Source: Hofstenia miamia
Taxonomy: Eukaryota; Xenacoelomorpha; Acoela
Direction of reading: 5' to 3'
Assembly: GCA_004352715.1 (NCBI GenBank)
Contig: SCFE01000001.1
Location: 7,354,495-7,418,494 of the forward strand
Length of the DNA: 64,000 bases
Both the position numbers and the translations under genes were made by a program. Below the pieces are notes generated by a model. It ran no database searches and was not told where the DNA came from. It saw only the letters and a list, made by a program, of their open reading frames with translations. Below are positions 1 through 14,065 of this stretch, one piece after another. Numbering within the stretch: position 1 is the stretch's first letter; each line of letters starts with the position of its first letter.

Positions 1-71
1 TTTGAACAAGTCCTAGATTAATTTTGCATTAAGACTAAATTATTTTTTCAATGAGTAATACATTATGGTAT

Positions 72-74
72 GCA

Positions 75-112
<38 letters not shown>
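72..112. repeat. (TA)n microsatellite
   Basis: Nearly pure TA dinucleotide run. The first 310 bases hold nothing else recognisable; they belong to the intron after BiP exon 5. Confidence 0.9.
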
Positions 113-117
<5 letters not shown>

Positions 118-310
118 ACTAATCACTAATGTAATTCTTTAAAATATTATAAAAGAATGTAAAATAATTACAATTTAAGAATAAATTTGCTGCGGTATTA
201 ATTAGAATCAACATGAACTAATTACTTAAGAAACAGTTCAATCTCTTCAAAGTCACTTGAGATCTATTTTAAAAATTTTATTATATTGAGCATAACATTG
301 ATTTTCATAC

Positions 311-3268
<2,958 letters not shown>

Positions 3269-3333
3269 CTTTTTTGATAAGAGTATTAAATATGAAAAAT
3301 TTATATTAAATGATTATGCATAGAATTAGAATA

Positions 3334-3341
3334 TATTTATA
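3334..3341 (-). promoter_or_regulatory. TATA box of the BiP gene
   Basis: TATAAATA on the minus strand, 66 bp upstream of the BiP start codon. The spacing suits a short 5' UTR of roughly 40 bases. Confidence 0.55.
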
Positions 3342-3394
3342 CGTATTTTGGTCATTACTCGATTTGTCAGTCATTCATTTGGTGATAAGTTAAA

Positions 3395-3413
3395 CGTAAC
3401 GCATTGCCATTGG
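3395..3413 (-). promoter_or_regulatory. ERSE-like element (CCAAT-N9-TTACG)
   Basis: The minus strand reads CCAATGGCAATGCGTTACG. The ER stress response element of animal BiP promoters is CCAAT-N9-CCACG, bound by NF-Y at CCAAT and ATF6 at CCACG. Here the spacing is exactly nine and the second half matches 3 of 5 bases. It lies about 54 bp upstream of the TATA box, a natural place. The functional role is inference. Confidence 0.45.
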
Positions 3414-3889
3414 TCAATTATGTAAATATGACAGATTGCGCCATACTAATAGCTTTCACATGCTGATGAAATTCACCGCAATGCAAATGTATTTTTCAAT
3501 TAACGTTGCAATAATTGACTGACATGCAGAAGCAAGAAGTGCACATATTTCTCAATATAGTTCTTGAACCTTTATTACTAATAGAAGGCGCGGAGAGTTT
3601 CATATACAAAATAAATCACTTATAAAACAATAAAAGGAAATTGGAAATTGAATTTGACTTAATGAATAGAATCTGTGGGAGAGAATTCTTAATCCATGAG
3701 AAAGTATGTCGAGTATTGTGCAACTTTTCTTGAGATTTTCACCGAAATTATATTGATAACTTGATTAATGGTACAATTTTCAACGTTCACTATCTCAGTC
3801 AAAATCCTTCTCATTATGCATGGCATTGCTTTGTTATGTTCCTTTAAATCGGAAGTGAACATCCACATTTCAGAACTGTTAAGCAGGTA

Positions 3890-5215
3890 TATATATATAA
3901 TATAAATTATCTGAAATCCTAAACAAAATGCTAAGTTTATTACCTGAAGAAAATATCAACATCAATGTTAAAAAATTTGCTAATTACATCATAATACAAA
4001 ACCCAAAAGGTTATATGGTTTCATATGATATTAAGACTCTACACAAATGTACTACTGGAAAAAGCAATTGATACTGCAAATAAACTTCTTAAAAATAAAA
4101 ACAAAATTGACAAATTTACAAATCTGGAGTTTAACACAAAAAAAACTATTCACTTTAGCAACGAAGAATACTTTATTGGGATTCAATAACACATTTCGTC
4201 GTCAAAAGGAGGGTTTAGCCATGGGAAATCCATTAAGTTCTACTCTTGCAAATATATATTTAACTACAATTGAGAACAAATTTACAACATCAGACATCCA
4301 TATCAACGCTATATGCATTAGTAGACATACTTACAAAATTGAATTTAATTGACAAGAATATTCAGTTTACAAAAGAGATTGAAACTGAGAACAAATTTCA
4401 TTTTTTGAGTGTACAAATAATTAGAAAAGATAACAAATTTGAAACTGGAATCTATTATAAACCAACAGACACAGGATAGTTATTGAACTACAACTCAAAT
4501 ACGCTTTTAAATTACAAAACATCATTAATTTAAGGATGTATTCGACGAATATTTGATAATTTGATATAGAACAATTAACCTAGAAATAGCACTACTTAAG
4601 AGAGAAATAAAGAATGAATATCCAAATAATTTCATAGATCGACATATTAAAAAATTATTAAAAGAATTTTAATTAAGAACAAAAGATCAAAAAACAATCA
4701 AACTAATTATGAACATTGTTTTAAGATCGAATGTAGAGGACTCCACACTGAAAACATGATCAAAGAACTAAAAAAATATCAATAATAAAAAAAGTAAGAT
4801 TTATATATAAAAATCATAAAATAAGAACGAAATTGCAATTAAAATCTGCAACTGAAGAAATCAATAAGTCAAATATAATTTACCAAATAAAATGTACCTG
4901 TATTGAAGATTATATTGGTTTTTCTAGTGGACAACGATCAAAAAGAATTAAGGAACAAGAGACCCTTTCTATTATATCTAATCATCTAATTTAATCCGGA
5001 TTATATCTGAAACAAAAATATTACACTAGACATCAAGATCAAGTTATTTAAAAATCATTGAGAGCATGTTCATAAAATCCTTGCAACCAAGCTTAAGCAC
5101 CAAAGAAGACCATATTTATAAATTAAACTTACCACTATTTAAAATTTTGAAAGTTATCCTTATTATTGAAAAATCTAGTAAATTTAGAGAGAATAATTTG
5201 CAAGGAAACTGGCGA
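3890..5215 (+). mobile_element. Decayed Penelope-like element (RT plus GIY-YIG remnant)
   Basis: Penelope-like elements encode a telomerase-related reverse transcriptase followed by a GIY-YIG endonuclease. In shifting frames this stretch shows PLE hallmarks in order: GYMVSYDIKTLHKCT near 4010-4055, where the family has VSFDVxSLFTN; then GLAMGNPLSSTLANIYL near 4215-4262, the PLE form of RT motif B; FHFLSVQIIRKDNKFETGIY near 4398-4455, like FLDVLI..F.T.VYRKPT; YYKPTDT; and finally NIIYQIKCTCIEDYIGFSSG near 4870-4929, the GIY-YIG core, followed by RIKEQE. Several frameshifts and stops make it inactive. The longest open pieces are 4047-4352 and 4270-4479. The ends were not defined. It lies divergently just upstream of BiP. 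Confidence 0.82.
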
Positions 5216-5309
5216 TGACTTTGTAAGTGGAAATATATCTGCATGATCTTATTAATTTTAGGTGATATTTACATATCAATGTCCCCTTTCTCGTGGAAAT
5301 GAATATATG

Positions 5310-5354
<45 letters not shown>

Positions 5355-6095
5355 ATATATATATATATATATATACTAAATTAGCCCTTATTTATTTATT
5401 TCCTTGGAAGTGCTTTCACATCATGAAATAATGATGAGTATAAATTCTTGAGCTATTTGAAAAGGGTTCAGAGGTGACGCAAGCTTATTAAGCTTTTCCA
5501 GTATTGCTGAATATAATATTTTTGTTAAACCGAGTTAATTGTGACGTAATATAGGGACTTCTTAAAGCATCCTCTTAGCTCCTAGCATTCAAATGAAATG
5601 ACATTGAATTGTATTTGAAAACCAACATATTGGTGCCTAGAAAAAGATTAACTTCTGCATCCTCTCAGAGTTCAGAAATTTTGCATTCAAATATTTATTT
5701 TACCAAATATTTTTGAAAATATCCAATAATTCAATTGATCTAATTTAGACTTATATGTTTTTTATGTTGATGCATTTATATATTTGTTAAGTGAATAACG
5801 GCGATGCATTTAGTGCGGTTTTTATTAATGTTAGCTAGTATTTATTCTTTGCATTTCTGCTGTTGTTAAATGCTTGCTTATTCAAGTTGCTTTGTTTTTT
5901 CATGTTAATTTACTAAATGCGAATATTAGTGATAATTTTGATTGTGCATTGTAAATATATCAGTGGTAAAATTTTAAAAGTCATTAAGATTTACAATGTG
6001 AACAATGAGCTCTACAGTAAGCACTATTAATTAATTACCGTGATAGAAATATTGATAAAAAAATTTTTGTAATATAAATATTTCATTATAAGAAG
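5216..6095. other. Intergenic AT-rich sequence
   Basis: No open frame, conserved motif or inverted repeat recognised, apart from the TA microsatellite at 5302-5375. Confidence 0.6.
5302..5375. repeat. (TA)n microsatellite
   Basis: About 70 bases of nearly pure TA with brief interruptions, just downstream of the Penelope-like element. Confidence 0.9.
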
Positions 6096-6099
6096 GTCA

Positions 6100-6690
6100 T
6101 TTCAGCATTATATATACACACATATATATATATATATAAAGGTGCTCGAAAATTTCAACTTTCTTTTCTAAAAGTGGAAACTGATGAGTTTTTTTAATAC
6201 AATCGTGAATTGCATTACATCCAGCTAGATGTATAATCCCTTCTAGCTTGGTTATCAAAATGACCGAAAAACTCGTACTTTTATACATCAACTAATTGAT
6301 TCACCAAAAAAGAATGGAAAATTGCTTCAAATATGAGCTTTACAAAGAAACTACTGTCATCCCACTTTCTTGCATTGCTCTTCACAACGTCTAAGTACTG
6401 AAAGTAGCACATTGCAGCTTCATTCCAATCTCCTCAGCTGATATTATTGGGATACGTTGTAGTTGACAGTCCACTTCAATAAAATCATTTTGTTCTTCAG
6501 TTTTACAGATTTGACTCTTGCAATTATGTTGTCAACAGATAGATATGGCTCTTTCAGCACAATTGTGAATTAAGTTAACGCTGTGGTGTTAGTTTGGACA
6601 TAGGGTCTTTAGGATTGATCCAGTCTTAATCATGTATGGTGCGCCATCCGATGCAAAATTTATAACTTTCTTCCATGAAATGTGAAAATT
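6100..6690 (-). pseudogene. hAT-like transposase remnant
   Basis: On the minus strand, reading left from about 6690, the translation gives VINFASDGAPYMIKTGSIL, then NLIHNCAERA, then AAMCYFQYLDVVKSNARKWD, in frames broken by stops and shifts. This order matches a hAT-like transposase family common in invertebrate genomes: a DAAPYM.K.GK.LK block, then a CLAH.LHRVAE-like block, then RWGTWL..A.YY.....I. The last open piece (6097-6291) continues the same frame family. Catalytic residues cannot be assigned in so decayed a copy, and neither ends nor target duplication were found. Confidence 0.6.
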
Positions 6691-6699
6691 TTTATAATA

Positions 6700-7530
6700 T
6701 TATCTACATTTTAGCAAATTACAGCAAAATTCGACTTCTCAATAACTGCACAACACTAGCCAAGACTCACATGCAGTAAGGTTAATGGAAAATGTAAGAA
6801 ACATTGATTATGTCTTATTGATATCAACAGGACTACATTTGAGGATTTAATATAGGCATACAAATGAATACTAAACCCTTAGGAATTTCTTAATTACTAG
6901 TAATCAAATTAGAAATAACTAATGAAAGATTAATAAAATACTATCATACTCCGGATCAGCTTATAACAGTTGTACAAATATCACTTCTTACGATTGACAT
7001 CATATGTGTAAATAGGTCGTTGTTTTGTTACGCATGCCCAACCCAGCTCACTATTTTCGGAACTAGAGTAGAAGGGGGTGAATCAGAGATGCAAATGGCT
7101 CGAAAATTCAGGAACAAGTCCTAGAACACATCAGTCCCGGCCCATTTAAATTAATGCCAATTCGGCCCATTTTAGACCCATTTTTAAAATAATTGTAAGA
7201 ATATATTCTACAATCTTTCGGTTTCCTACTCCAAAAGTTGGTATGTTAGAAGTTTCGAATAAGATCTAAGCATTGAAATGAAAGGTCCTAAGCTTGCATT
7301 TAGAAAGCTACATGGTACTAATGTAAAGCTTCGAAATATGAATCTTATTTTTTTAACTTATAAAGCACTCACTGCATCTACGTTGATTTGAATGTACCGT
7401 CCCCTAATAGTCAGTTTTTCGAACATTTTTTTCAGCATATCTTTTCTCTTATCGAGATTGAGCAAAATGTTATTTTTCGCCCGCAAGATCACCGTTTCCA
7501 CTGAAGAATTTTTCCCGATTGTTTGTTCGG
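6700..7530. other. Intergenic, nothing recognised
   Basis: AT-rich sequence without a supported gene, RNA or complete mobile element. Confidence 0.5.
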
Positions 7531-7534
7531 AAGG

Positions 7535-8640
7535 ATGTTATTCTCTTCTATATAAGAGATGAGTCAGATGAATATTCCAGATGACAACGATGGGCTAACA
7601 AATCTTGTAATATAACTTACTACAACATAACAATGCCTTTCATGCTTTATCAAGAATGTTGGTAATGGATCGAGATTGCAAGTACTGGATTTGAGAGATA
7701 AGATAATTTGACTCACATCACGAACAGTAACAATATCAAACTTACTAAAATTAGAATCCACAATAGGATACATGCTTGGAATTTCAGAAAGGACATCATC
7801 ATTCCGCACAAATTAGCTATTGATAACTAAGTATGACATAAAGTCAGAGGGAGCGAAACGCAATATGCCTAAGGATTGATTTGACCAGTTCTTATTCTGA
7901 ATTGATGCAATTACCTTGAAAATTTGACGCTGATCTTCACAGAGATTAAACTTGTTTTTGTAGAAGATGGTACGTTTATTCTTTATTGAAATAGCGCATG
8001 CATATTTTATCGATTTAAACGTCTGGAGAGAAGCTTCATATCTGTGCTTCCTATAAGCTTCAGCTTTTCGTCTCTGAGCACGTAGGTATTTAAATTCTGC
8101 ATCAAACCATCCAGCCGACTTAGAAGACACCCAAATTTTTCTAAAAGGAGCTTGACTATTACGATGATAGCTGAACGCAGTGTTATACATAGTGACCAGA
8201 TCATTCAAGTTATCATAAGATGGGTTCAATGCCATATCCAGATCTGCACCAATGCCACTGGCTAGACGGTCAATGTTGAGGTGCTTTAAATTGGGATTCG
8301 TGGTAAGTCTCTTCAAAGCATGCTCTTTGTCGAGGCGACCAATTGGTTAAGCACGTAGTCACAGGCTAATTCCTTGAGATGAGACGAGCCTAGATTTCGG
8401 TACTCATTCCAGTGTATACTCAAATCACAGAGAAGTACCCAGTAAACCCTTGGATTCAAGAAAAACATTGTCTAAATATGACGACAACTCCGCAATGAAT
8501 GTGTTTGTACATGAATTAGGGTTTTATATATCAGAAGAATTTTTACTGAATTAACATTCATTTCGCAAGACTCGAAAGAACCAGTTTCAAATTCAAGAAA
8601 ATGAGGGGTTTAGGTCCGATCTGAAGATTAACGCGATATC
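7535..8640 (-). pseudogene. Non-LTR retrotransposon ORF2 fragment (linker and RT start)
   Basis: Two consecutive minus-strand open pieces (8316-7813 and 7809-7564) form one degraded protein. The first has the linker between endonuclease and reverse transcriptase seen in CR1/L2/jockey-like LINEs, with SSKSAGWFDAEFKYLRAQRR and a basic helical stretch. The second has VSQIILSLKSSTCNLDPLP, the usual K-S-x-x-x-D-x-x-P entry to the RT domain, ending in SPSLSSGIF. The sequence breaks off there: no RT motifs A-C follow, so the 3' two-thirds are missing. Sequence to about 8640 may carry the endonuclease end but is too decayed to read. Confidence 0.72.
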
Positions 8641-9230
8641 GCCACCAATTGAAGTCAAATTTGAAAATCTTAAGGGCAGACATTCCACCTTGTTCCTCCC
8701 TTGCGTACGCCACTGGCACAGAGCGGAAGAGACTTTTTCATCAGTAGAGATGTTTTCCTCCAAACTGATAGTTATTGGCGTCGTTCTAAGTTAGCGAAAT
8801 TGAATTGTTTAAAGTGTAAGCTTTATTGGTTTTCATCAGCTTGATATTTTAAATTTATGGAACAATTTTTGAATTGACAACAAAAATTTAATAATGGTCT
8901 TAGATATGAAAACCCAGGCCTGATTATCAAATCTTACAACACGCCGGCCTCTACAAAACATCACGTCTCGATTGCAAATCTGGTACTCGTTTGATCGATT
9001 ATGAGCGGGTAGGGCAAGCCTACCTTTACAGATTATGTGAATTCTAAAGAATTTCTTATAAAAACATCATATTCAATTTTTTTCAAAAAATTAACATATA
9101 ATGAATGAGCATGAATTATGCTAAAATATTTTGACAACTTTTAAAAAAGTTGAATTTATTTTTATGGGTGAGTGTGGAAATAAAGAAAATTTCCACCACC
9201 TCTTAAATAAACGCCATTTTCAATATCAGA
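8640..9230. other. Intergenic, nothing recognised
   Basis: No supported feature. A possible 5' boundary of the following LINE lies somewhere near 9170-9240. Confidence 0.45.
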
Positions 9231-9239
9231 TATTTTTAA

Positions 9240-12000
9240 TACACAAAAATGTGTTCCAAATGTGGTAAATTTGGCGTAAATAAAACATTTAATTAAAAAA
9301 TATTCTTATAAAGATTGCCCATTTAATCATAATAAAGACAAACAATGATGCTCAATTTGCGCTAAGTCTTAAAAATTTAAGTCCCAATTATCTACTCATA
9401 ATTCATTTAATAAATATTGTACCATTTTAAAGAGCAATTAAATATTACTATAAGGAAAACTAAAAGGGGTGAATATATATGGATAATATATTATAGAATC
9501 TCTTAATAACTTAGAAAATAAATTAAATAGTAAAATTTGTGGATATTAGTTTTCAAAGTATTGTCAACAAATTCGCTAAATTTTCTGATATACTAAATAT
9601 GTTTTATTCAAACTCAAAAATTGGAATATCAAAGGAAAATAAATTGCCAAACTGTAAGAAAGATATAATATATTTTACTAAGAATAGAAATAACATATTA
9701 TCCAAGAAAAAGAAGGGGAATTAATATCTGTTCCTAACTATTTCAAACCTAATCAGATCAATGATATAGTTATCAAAAGATCAAAATTTGAAAGTTTATG
9801 GATACAAGTAAACATTAATAATGAACATTTCATTAGTAAATATCAGTTATTCTACCATTCTACCTACAAAGATACTTGAAATTAACATAATCTTCTAAGA
9901 TATCACTATCAATAATTCTAAAAGATGAATATAATCAAAATTATCTCAACAAAGTCGAAAAAAGCTATATACATGATTTATGGTATTCAGTTATCAGTGT
10001 AAAAATTCCAACTCATATAAATTGAAACAATTCTTCATTAACACTAGAACTGCAAGCACTCCTTGAGAATATATCTACATCTGATGTTTTAAATGAGAAA
10101 ATTATTGAATAGAAACAAAATTTCTACTAACTGTAAATTCAATGAGATTATCAACATAATTGGAAGTATATGTACTTCTTGCTAGTGTTTTTGCTGCATG
10201 AATAATGAAGCATAAAAAAGGGCTTATAGGTCATTTCACCCATTGTCGCGTTTCTAGTGTTATTGATTAAATAATAAGTGAATCTCAAGAAAAGTAAATT
10301 TTAAATATTTCGATACTGATTATTTGATATCAAATCATTTGTTAACATATGCAATTTACAAAAAAGAAATTGCACCAATTTAGAAACCAATGCAATATCA
10401 ATATATTCATTCAAGATGTAAATTCAATCAAAATATATTGTTCAATGATCTCTTACTTCTAAATTGGGAATCATTTTACAACTTAGAAATTGTTGGTGAA
10501 AAACTATAATTTATTTCTGGTAATAAGCACTAATTTTACAATAAGCAAGGCTTACTTATAAAGCTAAAGCAAACGAAGTCTGATAAGAAATTATTGAAAT
10601 GGAAACTATGAATAGCAAATGAAACTATTATTTTAATCAAACTGAAGCATTCTGCGAATACAAACGACTACAAACTGCTTATGCGACATATAAAATCAAT
10701 GCATTAATGAGGGTGATTTTCCAGCGGAATTTAAAATTGCAGAAATAATATCTATATACAAAAATGGTAATATTGACATAGCAACTAATTATAGGCCAAT
10801 CTCAGTTCTATCAATTATAAGTAAAATATTTGAAATTATATTATGTAACCAAATTGATGAATATATCGAAAAATATCACATAAGAAGACCTTTACCATTT
10901 GGGTTTAGAAAAAAATATTTCTACAAATAATGTATTAATTTTTGTATTAGACGAGAAATCACATAGATAAAAGAGATAGTTCTTACATCTTATCATTAGA
11001 TCAATCTTGGGCATTTAATTTAGTAGAACATGAAATGCTAATAAAGAATTAAAGTATATATACAACTTTATTGAATATTTAGTTCATATTTAACTAATAG
11101 ATAGCAACACGTAAAAGTGCACAATGAAATCTCTCATAAACTTATAATTGATACAGTAATACCACCATTGATATTCAATATTTATGTTGACATCGTTTTT
11201 AACGAAAACATAATATTTGTAGAATGTGCTGATGTCATCCTGGTGTATTCAACAGATTATTTTGATTTATAAGTTCACTACAAAATGAAATATTATACTT
11301 TGAAAAGAAGAGGTTATATGTTGATAAGAAGAATAAAAATTAATGTTAAAAATAAGCGATAATATACAAGAAGAAACCACAATTAAATACTTGGGAATAA
11401 TCTTTGATATTAAGTTAACATTTGAAAACGAAGTCAAGAAAATGACAGAAGGGGTCTAGGTACTAACTAAACTTTAAAGATATACATATACCTATTAATT
11501 GGAAAATTGTTCTAATATAATCCTATATATTGCATCAATACTTTTTCAGCCTGCTTACTAACAGCGCTCAATAGAAGAATGAACATCATACTAGAAAGAA
11601 TTTTCAATTGGAGTGTCAACATACCTGTGAAAGAAGAAAGCAATAAGTTATAATCAGGAGATAATTAGTTGTTTTCCTTAAAATACTTGCAAAATATAAA
11701 ATCTCTAACAACATTTGTCAAATTGAAGACAGAGAGAAAATCTAACTAAAGCTCACTTAAAAATTAATTCTTATTGAAAAACTTACATTAAAGAAAAAAA
11801 TGATGAAGAACACGTTTACTAATTTTTGTATTGACCTATGGAATAAATTAAAACCTCACTAAAGGAAGAAAAATTTATTAATGACTATAAAGGAAATGTA
11901 ACCATGTATTCGAAACCAAGAAAAATTACCATTTTAATTTACCAAAGAATACACATTTTAATGCTATATTTGTATATTGATTTTATGTACAGACGATTTC
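9240..12000 (+). mobile_element. Heavily decayed non-LTR retrotransposon (gag zinc knuckles, EN traces, RT)
   Basis: The whole LINE order is visible through many stops. Near 9245-9430 a C-x2-C-x4-like knuckle (CSKCGKFGVNK) and later Cys residues suggest an ORF1 gag. ESLWIQVNINNEHFI near 9790-9835 resembles the endonuclease. Between about 10710 and 10910 a clear RT opening reads FPAEFKIAEIISIYKNG, then NYRPISVLSIISKIFE and FGFRKK. SYILSLDQSWAFNLVEHEM near 10983-11038 is motif A (normally DLSKAFD), with the catalytic Asp region altered. IKYLGIIFDIKLTFENEVKK near 11380-11440 is the post-motif-C thumb signature (YLGV.FD..L.W). The element is dead. It is distinct from the young LINE at 14-19 kb. 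Confidence 0.78.
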
Positions 12001-12009
12001 AAAAAAAAT

Positions 12010-13060
12010 AATTATATTATATCATTTTGTAAAAACTTATAAGAATAAATGAAGTGAGGTGTACTTTAAGGGGGCCATTTTTATTAAAATTTATATCCTT
12101 CATGACAAATGTCTTCACTTCATTAGAAAATTCCAGGCTTGTCCATTGGAATTGGAATATAATTGAATTCCAATTGGACATTCGAATTTGATTGGAATTG
12201 GTTTGGCAAACAAAATTTGTTATTCATTGCATTCCTATTAGATTTTCATTGGAATAATTTTTACAAAATTTTCCAAAATATAACAGCATGCTGTTTTTAT
12301 AATCAGTTTTCTTAATAATTCCTCATTCCATTAAGATAATTGCTTTTGATATAGGTCTGATATTACTCTGAATGTAATACGCAATATCATGGTAACTAAG
12401 TGTAATATTGACTCTTAATCACGTGAGCATAGTATTAGATGTCCATAAAATAAGTACGTTTTCCCTAATTTTATTTGATTAGAATACAATGAAGGGAAAA
12501 TTCGAGAAATTCGTATTTACAGTATTATTGTGCTTTTTATACTAATGGGGCATCATATGATAAACAAATTTCTTAAAACCATTGATTGTATAGCTATTTA
12601 TGTCCCTTAATAAACCCTGCATCGCAATATATCATATACATATTAGTGGTCTTACATTAGGCAGCATTCGAATGGATGGTTGGTCCAATAATATCTATAG
12701 TTGTAGTATATTCTGTGTTTTTATGACATCCTTTCCTCTATGGACATCAGGATTAAACAGGTTTGAATCAGATGAGGCTTGATATTGAAACAGGTCAAAT
12801 CGGGTCAGGTTTGAATTGCGTGAATTCATTTAATCTAATAGAGATATCTAATAGTCTGAAATAGAAGACTAGCTTTCTCAGTTGCTTGCGTTCTAAACCG
12901 CGCTCCATTGTAGATCCATTAAGTTACGCCTTTGCATGGCTTTATTGTATTTTGGCCTTGCGTCTACAGAACATTAAAAAATCGTTTATATCAATTATTG
13001 CTCGCATGGAGTTTAGCCTGGCTTACCGTCTGAACAATAGGTATGGGTGGAGTTTGAAAA
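12010..13060. other. Intergenic, nothing recognised
   Basis: AT-rich. It contains short direct and inverted copies of an ATTGGAATTGG-type word near 12130-12260, possibly a truncated repeat, but no coding region. Confidence 0.45.
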
Positions 13061-13074
13061 ACTAATGTTATATT

Positions 13075-14065
13075 ATTATTACTATTATTATTATTATTAT
13101 TATGAGTGCCGCTGAATACCAGTAAATTTCGATTCCTCTGGTATTCAGCGGCGCTGGGGGTGTATTCAGCGGCGCCGTGCGATTATTAGGCCTGTATCCA
13201 ATCAAATTGGCTGAAAATTTGTAGCCATCTAGCTTAGTATATTCGCCAAAAGTCACGTAAATTTCAGCGTGGTGGCGTTGTTCAAACGTGAGAAAAACGG
13301 CTTTCAAGTTTTCAAATTTTAACTATTATAGTGGCGCTGAATACAACTTTGTTTACATTTATGGCGCCGCTGAATACAAATTCAGAACTATTATAGCGCC
13401 GCTTAATACAAAATTGTACTATTAAAGAGGCGCTTAATACACACATTTTTAATTGATTATTGTATTGATGGACATCATCTCAGCATGTTAACTAATCATG
13501 TAATAAGTATTAAAACACAAATATAACTAGTCCGTCAAAAAGTAGTGAATCAATGCCACTTGTGCACTACTTTGGGTTTTACTATAATGGCATATAGTTA
13601 TTGTTAAAGATCCAACACAAAATAGTGCAATTAATATATTTAGAAGACTTTCTGATATATAATTAGTTTGACATCTGTCTAAAAATACTATATTTGGATG
13701 ACTTTATCTCTATACATTGATAGTATTCTTCTTTGTCTTTCTCTTCTCTTTGAATTTTTACAAAATTTATTTTCAAATAGGCTCAATTGTACGCAATTTT
13801 TGGAAAACTTTACAATCATAGTTATTATTGCATGTTATTAATGTTATTGTTTGTTAAATTTGCTGTTTTTTCCAAAAATTTTTTAAAATGTTTGCTAATA
13901 ATAATTTAGAATTCAGCAGCGCTATTTTTTTTACGAAAAATATTTAGCGGCGCTATAATAGTTCATGTATTTAGCGCCACTATAATAGTACAAAAAATGA
14001 TATTCAGAGGCGCTATGAAATGTCCAAGGTATTCAGCGGCGCTATAATAATAATAATAAAAATTA
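13075..14065. mobile_element. Non-autonomous element with TTA-repeat ends and subterminal GCGCCGCTGAATAC repeats
   Basis: About 1 kb bounded by (ATT)n followed by GAGTGCCGCTGAATACC on the left, and by GGTATTCAGCGGCGCTATAA followed by (TAA)n on the right, which are near inverted copies. Inside I count about 12 copies of a GCGCCGCTGAATAC-like word. Forward copies lie near 13104, 13331, 13362, 13393 and 13427. Inverted copies lie near 13139, 13159, 13914, 13945, 13972, 14001 and 14031. Neighbouring copies are about 28-34 bp apart, often preceded by ACTATTATA. Arrays of subterminal repeats are typical of transposase-binding ends in some DNA transposons, hence the call. No coding capacity was seen. 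A partial inverted copy lies at 24985-25304. Alternatively it is an acquired 5' region of the LINE that follows. Confidence 0.55.

Noticed and set aside
13068-13307. Minus-strand frame with poly-Ile start
   Set aside because: It begins in an ATT microsatellite and runs through the subterminal-repeat element. There is no protein-like conservation.
13075-14065. Regularly spaced repeats considered as a CRISPR array
   Set aside because: Repeats occur in both orientations in opposite halves and are bounded by near-inverted ends, which fits transposon ends instead.
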